A DNA stretch of 64,000 nt from positions 428,598 to 492,597 of the forward strand of contig NZ_BMLY01000003.1 in the NCBI RefSeq assembly GCF_014645555.1, read 5' to 3'. The notes beneath the pieces are model-generated. The model saw nothing but the letters and a program-made list of their open reading frames with translations. It did not search any database and was not told the DNA's origin. The position numbers were made by a program, and so were the translations under genes. This document shows positions 28,589 through 37,900 of this stretch, in pieces (within the stretch, counting starts at the first letter, position 1; the number at the start of each line of letters is the position of its first letter). Source of the DNA: Silvimonas amylolytica. Lineage in GTDB: Bacteria; Pseudomonadota; Gammaproteobacteria; Burkholderiales; Chitinibacteraceae.

Positions 28589-29227
28589 ATGTCTGCGGTA
28601 GAACTGGTTTGTTTTGACCTGGACGGCACGCTGGTTGACAGCGAACGCCTGTGCAACCAGGCTTTTCTGGAGTTGCTGCCACAACTCGATGACACCGTGG
28701 AGGGCATGGTGTCCCGCTACCGGGGCGTCAAGTTTGCACCAATCGCCGCAGACCTTGCGCGTCGTATTGGTCAACCGCTGGCAGACGACTTTGAAACGCG
28801 CTACCGGGCCCGTGTTGCGCAGCTTTTTGATGAAGAACTGGTGCCCATGCCCGGCGTGCTGGACATGATCAGCCACTTACACTTGCCGTTTTGCCTGGTC
28901 TCTAATGGCCCGCTGCCCAAAATGCGGCATGCGCTTGCCGTGACGGGTCTTGCCCCCTGGTTTGGCGATCGCCTTTTTAGCGCCTACGACGTAGGGGTCT
29001 GGAAACCTGATCCAGGTCTGTTTTTACACGTCGCTGCGCACTACGGCGCGGCGCCACGGCACTGCGTCGTGGTGGAAGACAGCCCCACGGGTGTAGCAGG
29101 GGCTGTCGCGGCCGGTATGCAGGCACTTTACTACCAGCCGCATGGCCTGGTGGATAGCGTGCCTGACGGGGCGAGGGCGTTTCACCAGATGAATGAGCTA
29201 CCTGGATTACTGGTGGCACTGGAATAA
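28589..29227 (+). CDS. HAD-superfamily phosphatase (beta-phosphoglucomutase/YieH-like)
   Basis: 212 residues. HAD motif I is FDLDGTLVDSE (about residues 8-18), motif II is LVSNGPLPK, and motifs III/IV are KPDPGLFLH with VVEDSPTGVAGAVAAGM. The cap domain between motifs I and II is the small helical C1 type of the CbbY/PGM group. E. coli YieH dephosphorylates 6-phosphogluconate, but substrates in this group vary widely. The gene is convergent with dbpA. Confidence 0.85.
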   Translation: MSAVELVCFDLDGTLVDSERLCNQAFLELLPQLDDTVEGMVSRYRGVKFAPIAADLARRIGQPLADDFETRYRARVAQLFDEELVPMPGVLDMISHLHLPFCLVSNGPLPKMRHALAVTGLAPWFGDRLFSAYDVGVWKPDPGLFLHVAAHYGAAPRHCVVVEDSPTGVAGAVAAGMQALYYQPHGLVDSVPDGARAFHQMNELPGLLVALE

Positions 29228-29247
29228 GACGCGGTATCGCACCTCGT

Positions 29248-30639
29248 TTATTCGTCCAGCAACCTCACCTTGTAACGCTTGCCCTTGATATTGGTATTGC
29301 CCAGCCGTTTGAGTGCTTCGAAGGCAATATTGTGTTCTACCGCCACGTAGGTGGAAAAATCGAACACATTGATCTTGCCGATCTGCTCGCTCTTGAAACC
29401 CGCTTCACCGGTCAGCGCGCCCAGCACGTCACCAGGACGCAGCTTGTCTTTACGGCCTGAGGAAATTTCCAGTGTCGACATCGGTGGTTGCAGGGTGCGG
29501 CCATCGGCTGGTGCTGCTTCATTGAGGTGATGCCAAACGGCTTTCACGCCTTGCTGGTATTCCTCAATCAAGCGGACCCACTTTTTCTCATCCGACGAGG
29601 CCAGCGTGACGGCCAGACCACGCTCCTTGCCGCGACCGGTACGACCAATGCGGTGCACGTGGACTTCTGCATCCCGAGAGACATCCACGTTCAGCACCAT
29701 GTCCAGCGACGCAATATCCAGCCCGCGCGCGGCGACATCGGTGGCGACCAGCACAGAGCAACTGCGGTTGGCAAAGCGCACCAGAATTTCGTCGCGATCC
29801 CGCTGCTCCATATCGCCATACAGCGCGGCGGCAGAAAGGCCGCGTGCGCGCAGGGCCTGGGTCAGTTCACGGCAATGGATTTTGGTGTTACAGAACGCCA
29901 GCGTCGAGACCGGACGGAAGTGCTCGATAATCTGCGCAGCGGCTTCGTTTCGGGCGGTGTGTTCGACGTCGTAAAAACGTTGTTCGATGCGGTTGGCATC
30001 ATGAAAAGATTCGACCTTGATTTCCACCGGCTGGCGCAGGAAGCCGGCACTTTGCTTGCGGATATCTTCGGTATACGTGGCCGAAAACAACATGGTCTGC
30101 CGGTGCTTGGGGCACTGACGGACAATGTTGACGACTTCGTCGTAAAAACCCATATCAATCATGCGATCGGCTTCATCAAGCACCAGCATGCTCACGCGGC
30201 GCAAATCCAGCGTGCCACGCGCCAGGTGATCGTGCAGGCGCCCCGGGGTGCCAACGATGATATGGGCGCCATGTTCCAGCGAGCCAATCTGCGGGCCCAT
30301 GGGCGAACCACCACACAACGTCAGGATCTTGATGTTGTCCATGTGCCGGGCCAGTTGGCGCAGTGACTTGGCCACCTGGTCGGCCAGTTCACGCGTGGGG
30401 CAGATCACCAGGGCCTGAATGGCAAACAGGGTCGGGTTCAGGTTGTGCAGCAAACCCAGACCAAATGCGGCAGTTTTGCCACTGCCGGTTTTGGCTTGGG
30501 CAATGACGTCTTTGCGATCCAGAATGAGCGGCAGGCTTTGGGCCTGGATCTCGGTCATTTCCTGGTAATCAAGGCTGGCCAGGTTGGCCAGTTGCGCAGC
30601 AGACAACGGCAGCGCAGAGAAGGGGGTCTTCCTGGTCAC
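29248..30639 (-). CDS. dbpA: ATP-dependent RNA helicase DbpA
   Basis: 463 residues, standard DbpA length. DEAD-box motifs are all visible: Q-motif, AKTGSGKT (motif I), PTRELA, VLDEADRMID (II), FSAT (III), and HRIGRTGR (VI). The C-terminal RNA-binding domain begins with KLRPGDVLGALTGEAGF and ends GKRYKVRLLDE, the signature of DbpA that recognises hairpin 92 of 23S rRNA during large-subunit assembly. It lies downstream of map in the opposite map-to-dbpA order and shares the minus strand. Confidence 0.93.
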   Translation of the reverse strand: MTRKTPFSALPLSAAQLANLASLDYQEMTEIQAQSLPLILDRKDVIAQAKTGSGKTAAFGLGLLHNLNPTLFAIQALVICPTRELADQVAKSLRQLARHMDNIKILTLCGGSPMGPQIGSLEHGAHIIVGTPGRLHDHLARGTLDLRRVSMLVLDEADRMIDMGFYDEVVNIVRQCPKHRQTMLFSATYTEDIRKQSAGFLRQPVEIKVESFHDANRIEQRFYDVEHTARNEAAAQIIEHFRPVSTLAFCNTKIHCRELTQALRARGLSAAALYGDMEQRDRDEILVRFANRSCSVLVATDVAARGLDIASLDMVLNVDVSRDAEVHVHRIGRTGRGKERGLAVTLASSDEKKWVRLIEEYQQGVKAVWHHLNEAAPADGRTLQPPMSTLEISSGRKDKLRPGDVLGALTGEAGFKSEQIGKINVFDFSTYVAVEHNIAFEALKRLGNTNIKGKRYKVRLLDE

Positions 30640-30674
30640 AGGCAGTCCTTAAAATCAAATAGTTCAAAAAAACA

Positions 30675-30692
30675 ACGCCCGACCATGCGGGC
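30675..30692 (-). terminator. Possible terminator hairpin after map
   Basis: CGCCCG and CGGGCG pair around a six-base loop, 14 bp after the map stop in the minus direction, followed by a T-rich tail (GTTGTTTTTT on the minus strand). A reasonable intrinsic terminator for map. Confidence 0.6.
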
Positions 30693-30706
30693 GCTGCGTG
30701 CGGTTT

Positions 30707-31480
30707 TTAGCGCACAAAGTTTTCTGGCCACGGCGTGAGGATTTCAAATCCGTCATCCGTTACTGCAATCATGTGTTCCCACTGGGCCGAGAGCGAGCCG
30801 TCACGCGTCACCACCGTCCAGCCATCAGCCAGCGAACGCACGCCAGCTTCGCCTGCGTTGATCATGGGTTCTACCGTAAAGGTCATCCCTTTTTTCAGCC
30901 GCAAGCCCGTTCCGGGGCGGCCGTAATGCAGCACTTGAGGTTCTTCGTGATAGACCTGGCCAATGCCATGGCCACAGTATTCACGCACCACCGAGTACCC
31001 GCGGCTTTCGGCCAGCGTCTGGATGGCATGACCCACATCGCCCAGCGTTGCCCCGGGGCGCACCACGTCAATGCCGGCCATCATGGCCTCAAACGTCGTA
31101 TCAACCAGGCGCTGTGCGGCTTCAGATGGAGCACCTGCGTAAAACATGCGGCTGGTATCGCCGTGCCAGCCATCTTTGATCACAGTGACATCAATGTTGA
31201 CGATATCGCCCTCTTTGAGGATTTCCTTCGGGCTGGGGATGCCATGGCAAACCACACCGTTGACGGAGGTACACAAAGTCTTGGGAAAACCGTGATAACC
31301 CACGTTGGCGGGAATGGTTTTCTGCACTTTGGTGATGTACTCAAAGCAGCGACGGTCCAGTTCTTCCGTCGAGACACCCGGTTGCACGTATTCGCTGATC
31401 ATTTCCAGCACCTCTGCCGCAAGGCGGCCGGCCACGCGCATGGCTTCGATCTGTTCGGGTGTCTTGAGGGTAATGGCCAT
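30707..31480 (-). CDS. map: Type I methionine aminopeptidase
   Basis: 257 residues. It removes N-terminal Met from new proteins. Metal ligands of the pita-bread fold are seen in DVTVIKDGWHGDTSRMF (two Asp), CGHGIG (His), FTVEPMINAG (Glu) and the C-terminal DGSLSAQWEHM (Glu). The N-terminus ITLKTPEQIEAMRVAGRLAA is typical of type Ia enzymes without an extension. The gene stands alone rather than beside rpsB-tsf, so this is probably a second or relocated copy. Confidence 0.93.
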   Translation of the reverse strand: MAITLKTPEQIEAMRVAGRLAAEVLEMISEYVQPGVSTEELDRRCFEYITKVQKTIPANVGYHGFPKTLCTSVNGVVCHGIPSPKEILKEGDIVNIDVTVIKDGWHGDTSRMFYAGAPSEAAQRLVDTTFEAMMAGIDVVRPGATLGDVGHAIQTLAESRGYSVVREYCGHGIGQVYHEEPQVLHYGRPGTGLRLKKGMTFTVEPMINAGEAGVRSLADGWTVVTRDGSLSAQWEHMIAVTDDGFEILTPWPENFVR

Positions 31481-31574
31481 TGCAATCCTTTAAATAACAG
31501 CAGGTTGATTTGCAATTATCCCGTGACTTGCGCGGGATATACAGCGTTTTCGCCATAATGGCCTGGATAACTGA

Positions 31575-32480
31575 TCAGCTCCCGGCTTTACGGACCTCTG
31601 CACGTGCGATCTCAAGCATGGCTCGCACCAGCGGTGGCGGGCTTTCACGTCGCCAGGCCAGCCAGACGGCCGTTTGTGCAGCGGGGTCTGCAATCGTGCG
31701 GTACGTGACGGTTTCTACCTGGATGCGTTGCTGCAACGCGGACAGGATCGCGACGCCAAACCCGGCGGCAATTAGCGCTACCTGCGTCGAGGTTTCACGG
31801 ACTTCTTGCGCCACACGCGGCGTAAATCCGGCATCGCGACACAAGTTCCAGACCTGATCGGCCATCGTGATGCCGATACCACGCGGCAGCATGACGAAGT
31901 CGTCGTCGGCAAACTGCGCCATGGAGACCTTGTCTGTGGGCTTGCTGCGCGCGGCAGGGTGGCTGGTGTGCATGGCGACCACCAGGGGTTCACGCATCAG
32001 TTCAATGACATCCAGCGAATCGGGCAGGGCAATGGGCCGGATCACCGCCAGATCCAGCCAGCGTTCCAGGAGTGCGCTGATCTGGTCTGGCGTGGGCATT
32101 TCACGCAAGGTGAGTTGCACCGCCGGGTGGCGCGTCCGGAAGGTGTGAATGGCGCGACCAAAAATAGCCGTATATGGCGCTGAGGCCGTCAGCCCCATGC
32201 GCAATTCACCCGATTCGCCACGGTGCGCGCGTACGGTTTGTTCAACGGCGTGATCCAGTTGCTGCAAGATGCGACGCGCATGCTCCAGGAACGTGCGCCC
32301 GGCCTCGGTCAGCTCTACGCGGCGATTGGTCCGGTTGAACAAGCGCACATGCAGGCCGTGTTCGAGTGCTTGTATTTGCTGGGAGAGCGGCGGTTGCGTC
32401 ATGCCCAGTCGTTCGGCAGCCCGGCCGAAATGCAGTTCTTCGGCGACAGTTACAAAGTATCGGAGCTGGCGTAATTCCAT
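31575..32480 (-). CDS. LysR-family transcriptional regulator
   Basis: 301 residues. The N-terminal helix-turn-helix MELRQLRYFVTVAEELHFGRAAERLGMTQPPLSQQ is the classic LysR start, and the rest is a periplasmic-binding-protein-like effector domain. It is divergent from an EmrB-type MFS exporter gene and almost certainly controls it and itself: a perfect T-N11-A box lies 20 bp upstream of its start. The effector is unknown, possibly a compound exported by the MFS pump. Confidence 0.9.
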   Translation of the reverse strand: MELRQLRYFVTVAEELHFGRAAERLGMTQPPLSQQIQALEHGLHVRLFNRTNRRVELTEAGRTFLEHARRILQQLDHAVEQTVRAHRGESGELRMGLTASAPYTAIFGRAIHTFRTRHPAVQLTLREMPTPDQISALLERWLDLAVIRPIALPDSLDVIELMREPLVVAMHTSHPAARSKPTDKVSMAQFADDDFVMLPRGIGITMADQVWNLCRDAGFTPRVAQEVRETSTQVALIAAGFGVAILSALQQRIQVETVTYRTIADPAAQTAVWLAWRRESPPPLVRAMLEIARAEVRKAGS

Positions 32481-32500
32481 GATGGATTGAGTCGTAAATC

Positions 32501-32523
32501 ATATCAAATGAGTCGATTGATAT
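32501..32523. promoter_or_regulatory. LysR-type binding site (ATATCA-N11-TGATAT)
   Basis: A perfect 6-bp inverted repeat with an 11-base spacer sits in the 131-bp region between the divergent LysR and MFS genes. It matches the T-N11-A recognition rule of LysR regulators with extended dyad symmetry. Confidence 0.75.
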
Positions 32524-32611
32524 TATCGACATAAAATCGGGTTTTTCCTAGACTAATTGCCAATGAAATCAAATGGCGCGCCGCTGCGCGCCAGGTCGTC
32601 ACTGGAACCCT

Positions 32612-34000
32612 ATGTCATCCGAACACAACGGCTTGCCTCTCCCTGCGCGCTATTGGGCCATATTGACCATTGCGCTGGCCATCAGCATGGCGGTGCTCGA
32701 TGGCGCGATTGCCAATGTGGCCTTGCCCGCCATTGCCCATGATCTGAACGCCAGCCCCGCTGCGTCGATCTGGGTGGTGAATGCGTACCAGTTGGCAACA
32801 ACCGTCTCTTTGCTGGCGTTTGCTTCGTTGGGAGACATCTACGGATACCGGCGCATATACCAGATTGGTCTGGCGGTATTCACGCTGACTTCGGTGTTGT
32901 GCGCGCTGTCTGATTCACTGATGACACTGACCATCGCCCGTATTCTGCAAGGCTTTGGCGCGTCGGCCCTGATGAGTGTGAACACCGCGCTGGTACGACT
33001 GATTTACCCCAAACAGCAACTTGGGCGCGGGATGGCGATCAATTCGCTGGTCGTGGCGTTATCGTCTGCGGCCGGCCCTACCATTGCAGCGGGGATACTC
33101 TCGGTCGCCAGTTGGCAGTGGCTGTTTGCCATCAACTTGCCGCTGGGTGTGCTGGCTTTCGTGATTGCCATGAAAGCATTGCCCGGTAACTCACACAAAG
33201 CCACGCATGGTTTTGATCTGAAGAGCGCATTGCTGAACGCGGCCACCTTTGGTTTGCTGATTTTCAGCATTGATGGACTGGGGCATAACGCGAATCGCCC
33301 GCTGGTATTGGCCATGCTGATGGTGTCGCTGGCGGTCGGTTACGTGTTCGTACGCCGGCAACTCACCCTGGCTGCACCCATGCTGCCAGTAGATTTGCTG
33401 CGCATTCCGGTGTTTGCGTTGTCGATTTGCACATCGATTTGTTCTTTCAGTGCGCAAATGCTGGCCATGGTGGCACTCCCGTTTTACCTGCAAGAGACGC
33501 TCAATTTTTCGGCGACGCAAACCGGATTGCTGCTGACGCCGTGGCCGCTGGCCATTGTGGTGACGGCACCGCTGGCTGGCCGCCTGGTAGAGAAAAAATA
33601 TTCGCCCGGTATGTTGGGCGGGATCGGGCTGGCGGTGTTCTCGGTCGGCTTGCTGTTGCTGGGGCTGTTGCCAGCCAACCCGACCCACCTGGATATCATC
33701 TGGCGGATGACTTTGTGCGGCATCGGCTTCGGGTTCTTTCAGTCACCCAACAATTTCGCGATTCTCTCATCGGCGCCAGCCCATCGTAGCGGGGGTGCAA
33801 GTGGCATGCTGGGGACTGCGCGGCTGGTAGGGCAGACCGTCGGGGCGTCGCTGGTTGCGTTGATGTTTGGGTTATTTGGCCAGAACGGCACGCGCAGTAG
33901 TTTGCTCATTGCTGCCGTTTTTGCCATTTGCGCGGCTGGTGTGAGCTTTATGCGCATGGCTGGCGGGGTGCATGCCGCGCAGGCCAGCAAGGCGGGTTGA
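32612..34000 (+). CDS. MFS multidrug exporter, DHA2/EmrB-type (14 TM)
   Basis: 462 residues and about fourteen membrane segments. Segment 1 carries the DHA2 signature MAVLDGAIANVALPAIAHDL, and segment 5 reads SSAAGPTIAAGIL, the antiporter motif C region. I start at ATG 32612 since homology begins shortly after; the frame stays open upstream. It is probably a proton-driven exporter of toxic compounds, controlled by the divergent LysR protein. It ends 15 bp from a convergent small membrane-protein gene. Confidence 0.88.
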   Translation: MSSEHNGLPLPARYWAILTIALAISMAVLDGAIANVALPAIAHDLNASPAASIWVVNAYQLATTVSLLAFASLGDIYGYRRIYQIGLAVFTLTSVLCALSDSLMTLTIARILQGFGASALMSVNTALVRLIYPKQQLGRGMAINSLVVALSSAAGPTIAAGILSVASWQWLFAINLPLGVLAFVIAMKALPGNSHKATHGFDLKSALLNAATFGLLIFSIDGLGHNANRPLVLAMLMVSLAVGYVFVRRQLTLAAPMLPVDLLRIPVFALSICTSICSFSAQMLAMVALPFYLQETLNFSATQTGLLLTPWPLAIVVTAPLAGRLVEKKYSPGMLGGIGLAVFSVGLLLLGLLPANPTHLDIIWRMTLCGIGFGFFQSPNNFAILSSAPAHRSGGASGMLGTARLVGQTVGASLVALMFGLFGQNGTRSSLLIAAVFAICAAGVSFMRMAGGVHAAQASKAG

Positions 34001-34015
34001 TCGCTGACTTGCCAC

Positions 34016-34381
34016 TCAGGCGCGGTGTTGTTGCGCGCGGTTACGCATCACAATCACGGCGACAAACAATCCCAGCAATGCGCCTGGCAGCAACAAAGGC
34101 AACATCATGCAGACGATGAGTCCGATCGCCAGCATGGGCAGCAAAAACAGCCCGAGCAGCAAAATGGAAGAACCCGCCAGCAGCATCAAGAGCGTGACCA
34201 GCAGGCCATCCAGCAGCAACGCCAGCAAGACACTACCGACCAGCATGGCCCAACCGGGGACCAGATGAACAGGCTGCCCGTTGTAAGTGACATGCAGCCA
34301 CTGGGTCGGGAAAAAATAATGGCCAACAAGGATGACCAGTGCCGCCAGCGCCAGAATCCGTACGATGCTTGTACCACGCAT
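34016..34381 (-). CDS. Small hydrophobic membrane protein, unknown
   Basis: 121 residues, almost entirely hydrophobic with three to four membrane helices. Leu-rich runs such as VLLALLLDGLLVTLLMLLAG and MLPLLLPGALLGLFVAVIVM dominate, and a short charged tail NRAQQHRA closes it. No family recognised. It is convergent with the MFS gene. The coding direction is supported by the hydrophobic pattern and the charged C-terminus only, so moderate confidence. Confidence 0.55.
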   Translation of the reverse strand: MRGTSIVRILALAALVILVGHYFFPTQWLHVTYNGQPVHLVPGWAMLVGSVLLALLLDGLLVTLLMLLAGSSILLLGLFLLPMLAIGLIVCMMLPLLLPGALLGLFVAVIVMRNRAQQHRA

Positions 34382-34596
34382 GATCTTGCCTCAATCTGGA
34401 TCATCAGCAACCCGCTGAACTGCATCAGCGTGGGCTGCCTCATGCACAAAGCATAAGCCTGCACCACGGCAGTAGCAAACCCCGCATAATGACGGATCAG
34501 CCCGACCGGGCTTTACCGAAATTTGAAAGCAAGGCACGGAGTGCGACCGGGAGTGCATTGATCGACCATGAAGGCGTCAATGAACCAGGAGCCATC

Positions 34597-35700
34597 ATGT
34601 CTGCCCAACTTGTCATGTCTGCCAAGCCTGCTGCCGCCCGTGATGCGGCCTTTACCACCGATGAGGCCCGCTGGGATGCGGTCCAGCGCCGTGATCGCCA
34701 TGCTGATGGCCAGTTCTGGTATGGCGTGAGTACGACCGGTATTTATTGCCGGCCGTCCTGCCCCTCGCGGCATGCCTTGCGTAAACATGTGCATTTTTAT
34801 GCCAGCCAGGCCGATGCCAGGGCCGCTGGTCTGCGTGCCTGCAAGCGCTGCAAACCGGAACAAGATGCGCTGGCCAGTCAGCACGCTGACGCAGTCGCGC
34901 GCGCCTGCCGCATGATCGAATCCGCCGAGACACTGCCCACATTGGCTGAGCTGGCTAATGCCGCCGGGTTAAGCCGTTACTACTTTCATCATCTCTTTAA
35001 AGCCATCACTGGCGTAACGCCGCGCGAATATGGTGAGGCTCACCGTGCTCACCGGGTGCGTGCAGAGTTACAACGCACTGATCACGTTACCGACGCGCTT
35101 TATCAGGCAGGCTTTGGTTCCAGTGGCCGGTTTTATGAGAAATCCACCGAGATGCTGGGCATGAAGCCCAAAGGCTACCAGCGCGGCGGGGAAGGTGTTG
35201 CGATCCGCTTTGGCGTGGGTCAGTGTGCATTGGGCGCCATCCTGGTGGCGGCAACCGAAACGGGCGTGTGCAGTATCTTGTTGGGCGACGACCCTGACAC
35301 GCTGGTACGGGATCTGCAAGACCGCTTTCCCAACGCCCGCCTGATCGGTGCCGATGCGGATTTTGAGCAATGGATGGCGCAGGTCATCGGTTTTGTTGAC
35401 GACCCGGCCATCGGTCTTGCGTTGCCGCTGGATATCCGGGGCACGGCATTCCAGCAACGGGTATGGCAAGCGCTGCGTGCCGTGCCGCCTGGCAGCACGG
35501 TGAGCTATGCCGATATCGCGGCACGCATTGGCCAGCCGCGCGCAGTGCGGGCGGTCGCGCAGGCCTGCGCGGCCAACAAACTGGCGGTAGCCATTCCTTG
35601 CCACCGCGTGGTGCGCCACGATGGCGGTCTGTCGGGATACCGCTGGGGTGTTGAGCGCAAGCGCGCATTGCTGGAGCGGGAAGCGGAGAACACCAAGTGA
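34597..35700 (+). CDS. ada: Bifunctional Ada: alkylation-response activator and O6-methylguanine-DNA methyltransferase
   Basis: 367 residues with all three Ada parts. The N-terminal zinc domain has C51 and C55 (YCRPSCPSR) and C82 and C85 (CKRC), with the first Cys being the methylphosphotriester acceptor. An AraC-type helix-turn-helix follows (about 100-190), then the methyltransferase domain ending with AIPCHRVV, whose Cys takes methyl from O6-methylguanine. AGGAG 5 bases upstream of ATG 34597 supports this start over the longer open frame. The gene overlaps alkB by 4 bp, an adaptive-response operon as in E. coli. Confidence 0.94.
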   Translation: MSAQLVMSAKPAAARDAAFTTDEARWDAVQRRDRHADGQFWYGVSTTGIYCRPSCPSRHALRKHVHFYASQADARAAGLRACKRCKPEQDALASQHADAVARACRMIESAETLPTLAELANAAGLSRYYFHHLFKAITGVTPREYGEAHRAHRVRAELQRTDHVTDALYQAGFGSSGRFYEKSTEMLGMKPKGYQRGGEGVAIRFGVGQCALGAILVAATETGVCSILLGDDPDTLVRDLQDRFPNARLIGADADFEQWMAQVIGFVDDPAIGLALPLDIRGTAFQQRVWQALRAVPPGSTVSYADIAARIGQPRAVRAVAQACAANKLAVAIPCHRVVRHDGGLSGYRWGVERKRALLEREAENTK

Positions 35701-36344
35701 GTATGGGCGATTTGTTTAGCGGTATGACACAAGGCAACGAGCAACTGGCGCCTGGTGCCTGGTTGCTGCGCGGCTTCGCACGGGACGTGGCCACGATCTT
35801 GCTGCGAGATGTTGCCAGCGTGGCTGAGATCGCGCCGTTCCGGCATCTCGTCACGCCGGGTGGTTATACGATGTCTGTCGCCATGACCAATTGCGGACGC
35901 GTTGGCTGGACGTCTGAAGCGCGTGGCTACCGTTATGCCAGTACCGACCCCGGCACAGGTCGGCAATGGCCGGACCTGCCGGATTCTTTTGCTGACCTGG
36001 CCCGTCGCGCCGCTGAAACTGCGGGTTTTCCTGACTTTGATCCAGATGCTTGCCTGATCAACCGGTATGTACCGGGCTCGCGGCTCTCTTTGCATCAGGA
36101 TCGTGACGAGAATGACCGTACTGCGCCAATTGTGTCGGTTTCTTTGGGGCTCCCTGCGGTGTTTCAGTTTGGCGGCTTGTCCCGCACTGACCGACCTGCG
36201 CGTTACCGGCTGGAGCATGGCGATGTTGTGGTTTGGGGCGGACCATCACGCTTTGCCTATCATGGCGTGCTACCGGTCGCGGATGGATATCATCCGGAAA
36301 CGGGGAATTTGCGGATCAATATCACCTTTCGCAAGGTGTTTTGA
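35697..36344 (+). CDS. alkB: DNA oxidative demethylase AlkB
   Basis: 215 residues. It reverses 1-methyladenine and 3-methylcytosine using Fe(II) and 2-oxoglutarate. The metal ligands are in LHQDRDEND (His, Asp) and FAYHGV (His), and the 2-oxoglutarate arginines are in RINITFR at the end. The N-terminus has the WLLRGFA block of AlkB. The start is the GTG of a GTGA overlap with the ada stop, with GGAG well placed upstream; ATG 35703 is the alternative. Expected to be induced with ada by methylated Ada. Confidence 0.94.
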   Translation: MSMGDLFSGMTQGNEQLAPGAWLLRGFARDVATILLRDVASVAEIAPFRHLVTPGGYTMSVAMTNCGRVGWTSEARGYRYASTDPGTGRQWPDLPDSFADLARRAAETAGFPDFDPDACLINRYVPGSRLSLHQDRDENDRTAPIVSVSLGLPAVFQFGGLSRTDRPARYRLEHGDVVVWGGPSRFAYHGVLPVADGYHPETGNLRINITFRKVF

Positions 36345-36708
36345 AAGAGCGGGCCTTGCCGACCTGAGCGCTGTCTGCAAACCCATGATTCCTGTTGGCC
36401 TTCGCCACGTTTGCTGTGATGCGGGGGATCCCAAAACACGGCACGTCTCTTTGGATTGCCAAAGAAAACATTCAAACTCAAAAGAAACACAGCCCGTGCG
36501 ACTGCGCTCGCTCCGCGAGTTCCCTGTGCTTCTCACGCCATGCGGGCAGCTGCGCCATTCGGCCTTCGGCCGCAAACAGGTACAGCAAACCCCGGACTGC
36601 TCTAACCAGCCTGCGCTGTTTGCCCACTTTCTCTTCAAGCTGTACCGTTACCCCCACGTCATGGCAACGTAATATCGAACACATATTCAACCCGCCAGAG
36701 GTTTGGTC
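36345..36708. repeat. Gene-free stretch, candidate dispersed intergenic repeat
   Basis: 364 bp after alkB with no credible gene. It holds compact hairpins CTCGC-TCC-GCGAG (36507-36519) and CGGCC-TTC-GGCCG (36560-36572) and two TTTGG/CCAAAGAAA-like segments (36451-36470). The composition, short palindromes and frameless translation that reads like Ser/Arg/Cys-rich junk remind me of family-wide interspersed repeats in beta- and gammaproteobacteria. I cannot confirm other copies from one window. Confidence 0.4.
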
Positions 36709-37887
36709 ATGTCGCTGTCTTTGCCGCGCCCGTTTCCCTTGTCTACGCTCGCCGCTGGTTTCGTTACCGTACTGGTCGGGTTTACGAGTTCGGTCGCGAT
36801 TGTCTTTCAGGCTGCACTGGCGGCCGGGGCGAATCAGGCCGAGCTGTCGTCATGGATTGCGGCGTTGGGTTTTGCCATGGGCATTACCTGCATCGGATTT
36901 AGCTTGTATTACAAAAAGCCCGTGGTTACCGCGTGGTCGACACCCGGCGCGGCTTTGCTGGTGACGTCGCTCTCTGGTGTGCCCTTGCCCTACGCCCTGG
37001 GGGCATTTGTATTCTGCGGGGCGCTGATGCTGGTCTGCGGGCTGACAGGCTGGTTCGAGAAAGTCATGAACCATCTGCCATTACCCGTGGCGGCGGCCAT
37101 GATGGGTGGCGTACTGGTGCACTTTGGCATGAACGTGTTTGTCGCCATGAAAACAGACTTTGGACTGGTGCTGACCATGTTTGTCGGCTGGCTGGTGCTC
37201 AAACGCGTCTGGCCGCGTTATGCAGTCTTGCTGGTCTTGGTCATTGGCGCGGCGATTGCCGCCATGCAAGGGCAACTGCACCTGGACGGTGTCCATTTGC
37301 AAGTGGCAAGACCGGTCTGGATTACGCCAGCGTTTTCCTGGCAGGTGCTGGTGGGCGTAGGTATTCCACTGTTTGTTGTCACGATGGCTTCGCAAAATGT
37401 CCCGGGTGTAGCCGTCATGCGCGCCAACGGCTATGACACCCCCGTGTCGCCCCTGATTACGGGAACGGGTCTGACTACGCTGTTGCTGGCACCATTTGGC
37501 TGTTTTGCGGTGAATCTGGCGGCGATTTCAGCGGCCTTGTGTATGGGCAAAGATGCGCATGAAGACCCGGCGCAGCGCTATCTGGCCGCGGTATTTGCCG
37601 GGGTGTTTTATCTGCTGGCGGGGTTGTTCGGGGCCACCATTGGCGCATTGTTTGCTGCATTTCCCAAAGAGCTGGTTATGGCAATCGCCGGGATTGCCTT
37701 GTTCGGCACGATTGCAGGTAGCCTGGCTACAGCCATGAAAGAAGATCAGTTGCGTGAGCCAGCGCTGATTACCTTTCTGGTCACGGCCAGTGGTACGTCG
37801 CTGTTCGGGATTGGCTCTGCGTTCTGGGGCCTGGTGGCAGGTGCGCTGGCGATCGCGGTGCTTAATATGGGTATCAAGCGCGTCTGA
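36709..37887 (+). CDS. benE: Benzoate/proton symporter, BenE family
   Basis: 392 residues and about twelve membrane segments. The N-terminus FPLSTLAAGFVTVLVGFTSSVAIVFQAA and the motifs YKKPVVTAWSTPGAALL and SQNVPGVAVMRANGY are characteristic of BenE, a NCS2-like fold. Family members import aromatic acids such as benzoate. No benzoate catabolic gene is nearby, so the real substrate may differ. AGAGG precedes ATG 36709 at a good distance. A strong terminator follows. Confidence 0.9.
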   Translation: MSLSLPRPFPLSTLAAGFVTVLVGFTSSVAIVFQAALAAGANQAELSSWIAALGFAMGITCIGFSLYYKKPVVTAWSTPGAALLVTSLSGVPLPYALGAFVFCGALMLVCGLTGWFEKVMNHLPLPVAAAMMGGVLVHFGMNVFVAMKTDFGLVLTMFVGWLVLKRVWPRYAVLLVLVIGAAIAAMQGQLHLDGVHLQVARPVWITPAFSWQVLVGVGIPLFVVTMASQNVPGVAVMRANGYDTPVSPLITGTGLTTLLLAPFGCFAVNLAAISAALCMGKDAHEDPAQRYLAAVFAGVFYLLAGLFGATIGALFAAFPKELVMAIAGIALFGTIAGSLATAMKEDQLREPALITFLVTASGTSLFGIGSAFWGLVAGALAIAVLNMGIKRV

Positions 37888-37900
37888 ACACACACGCAAT

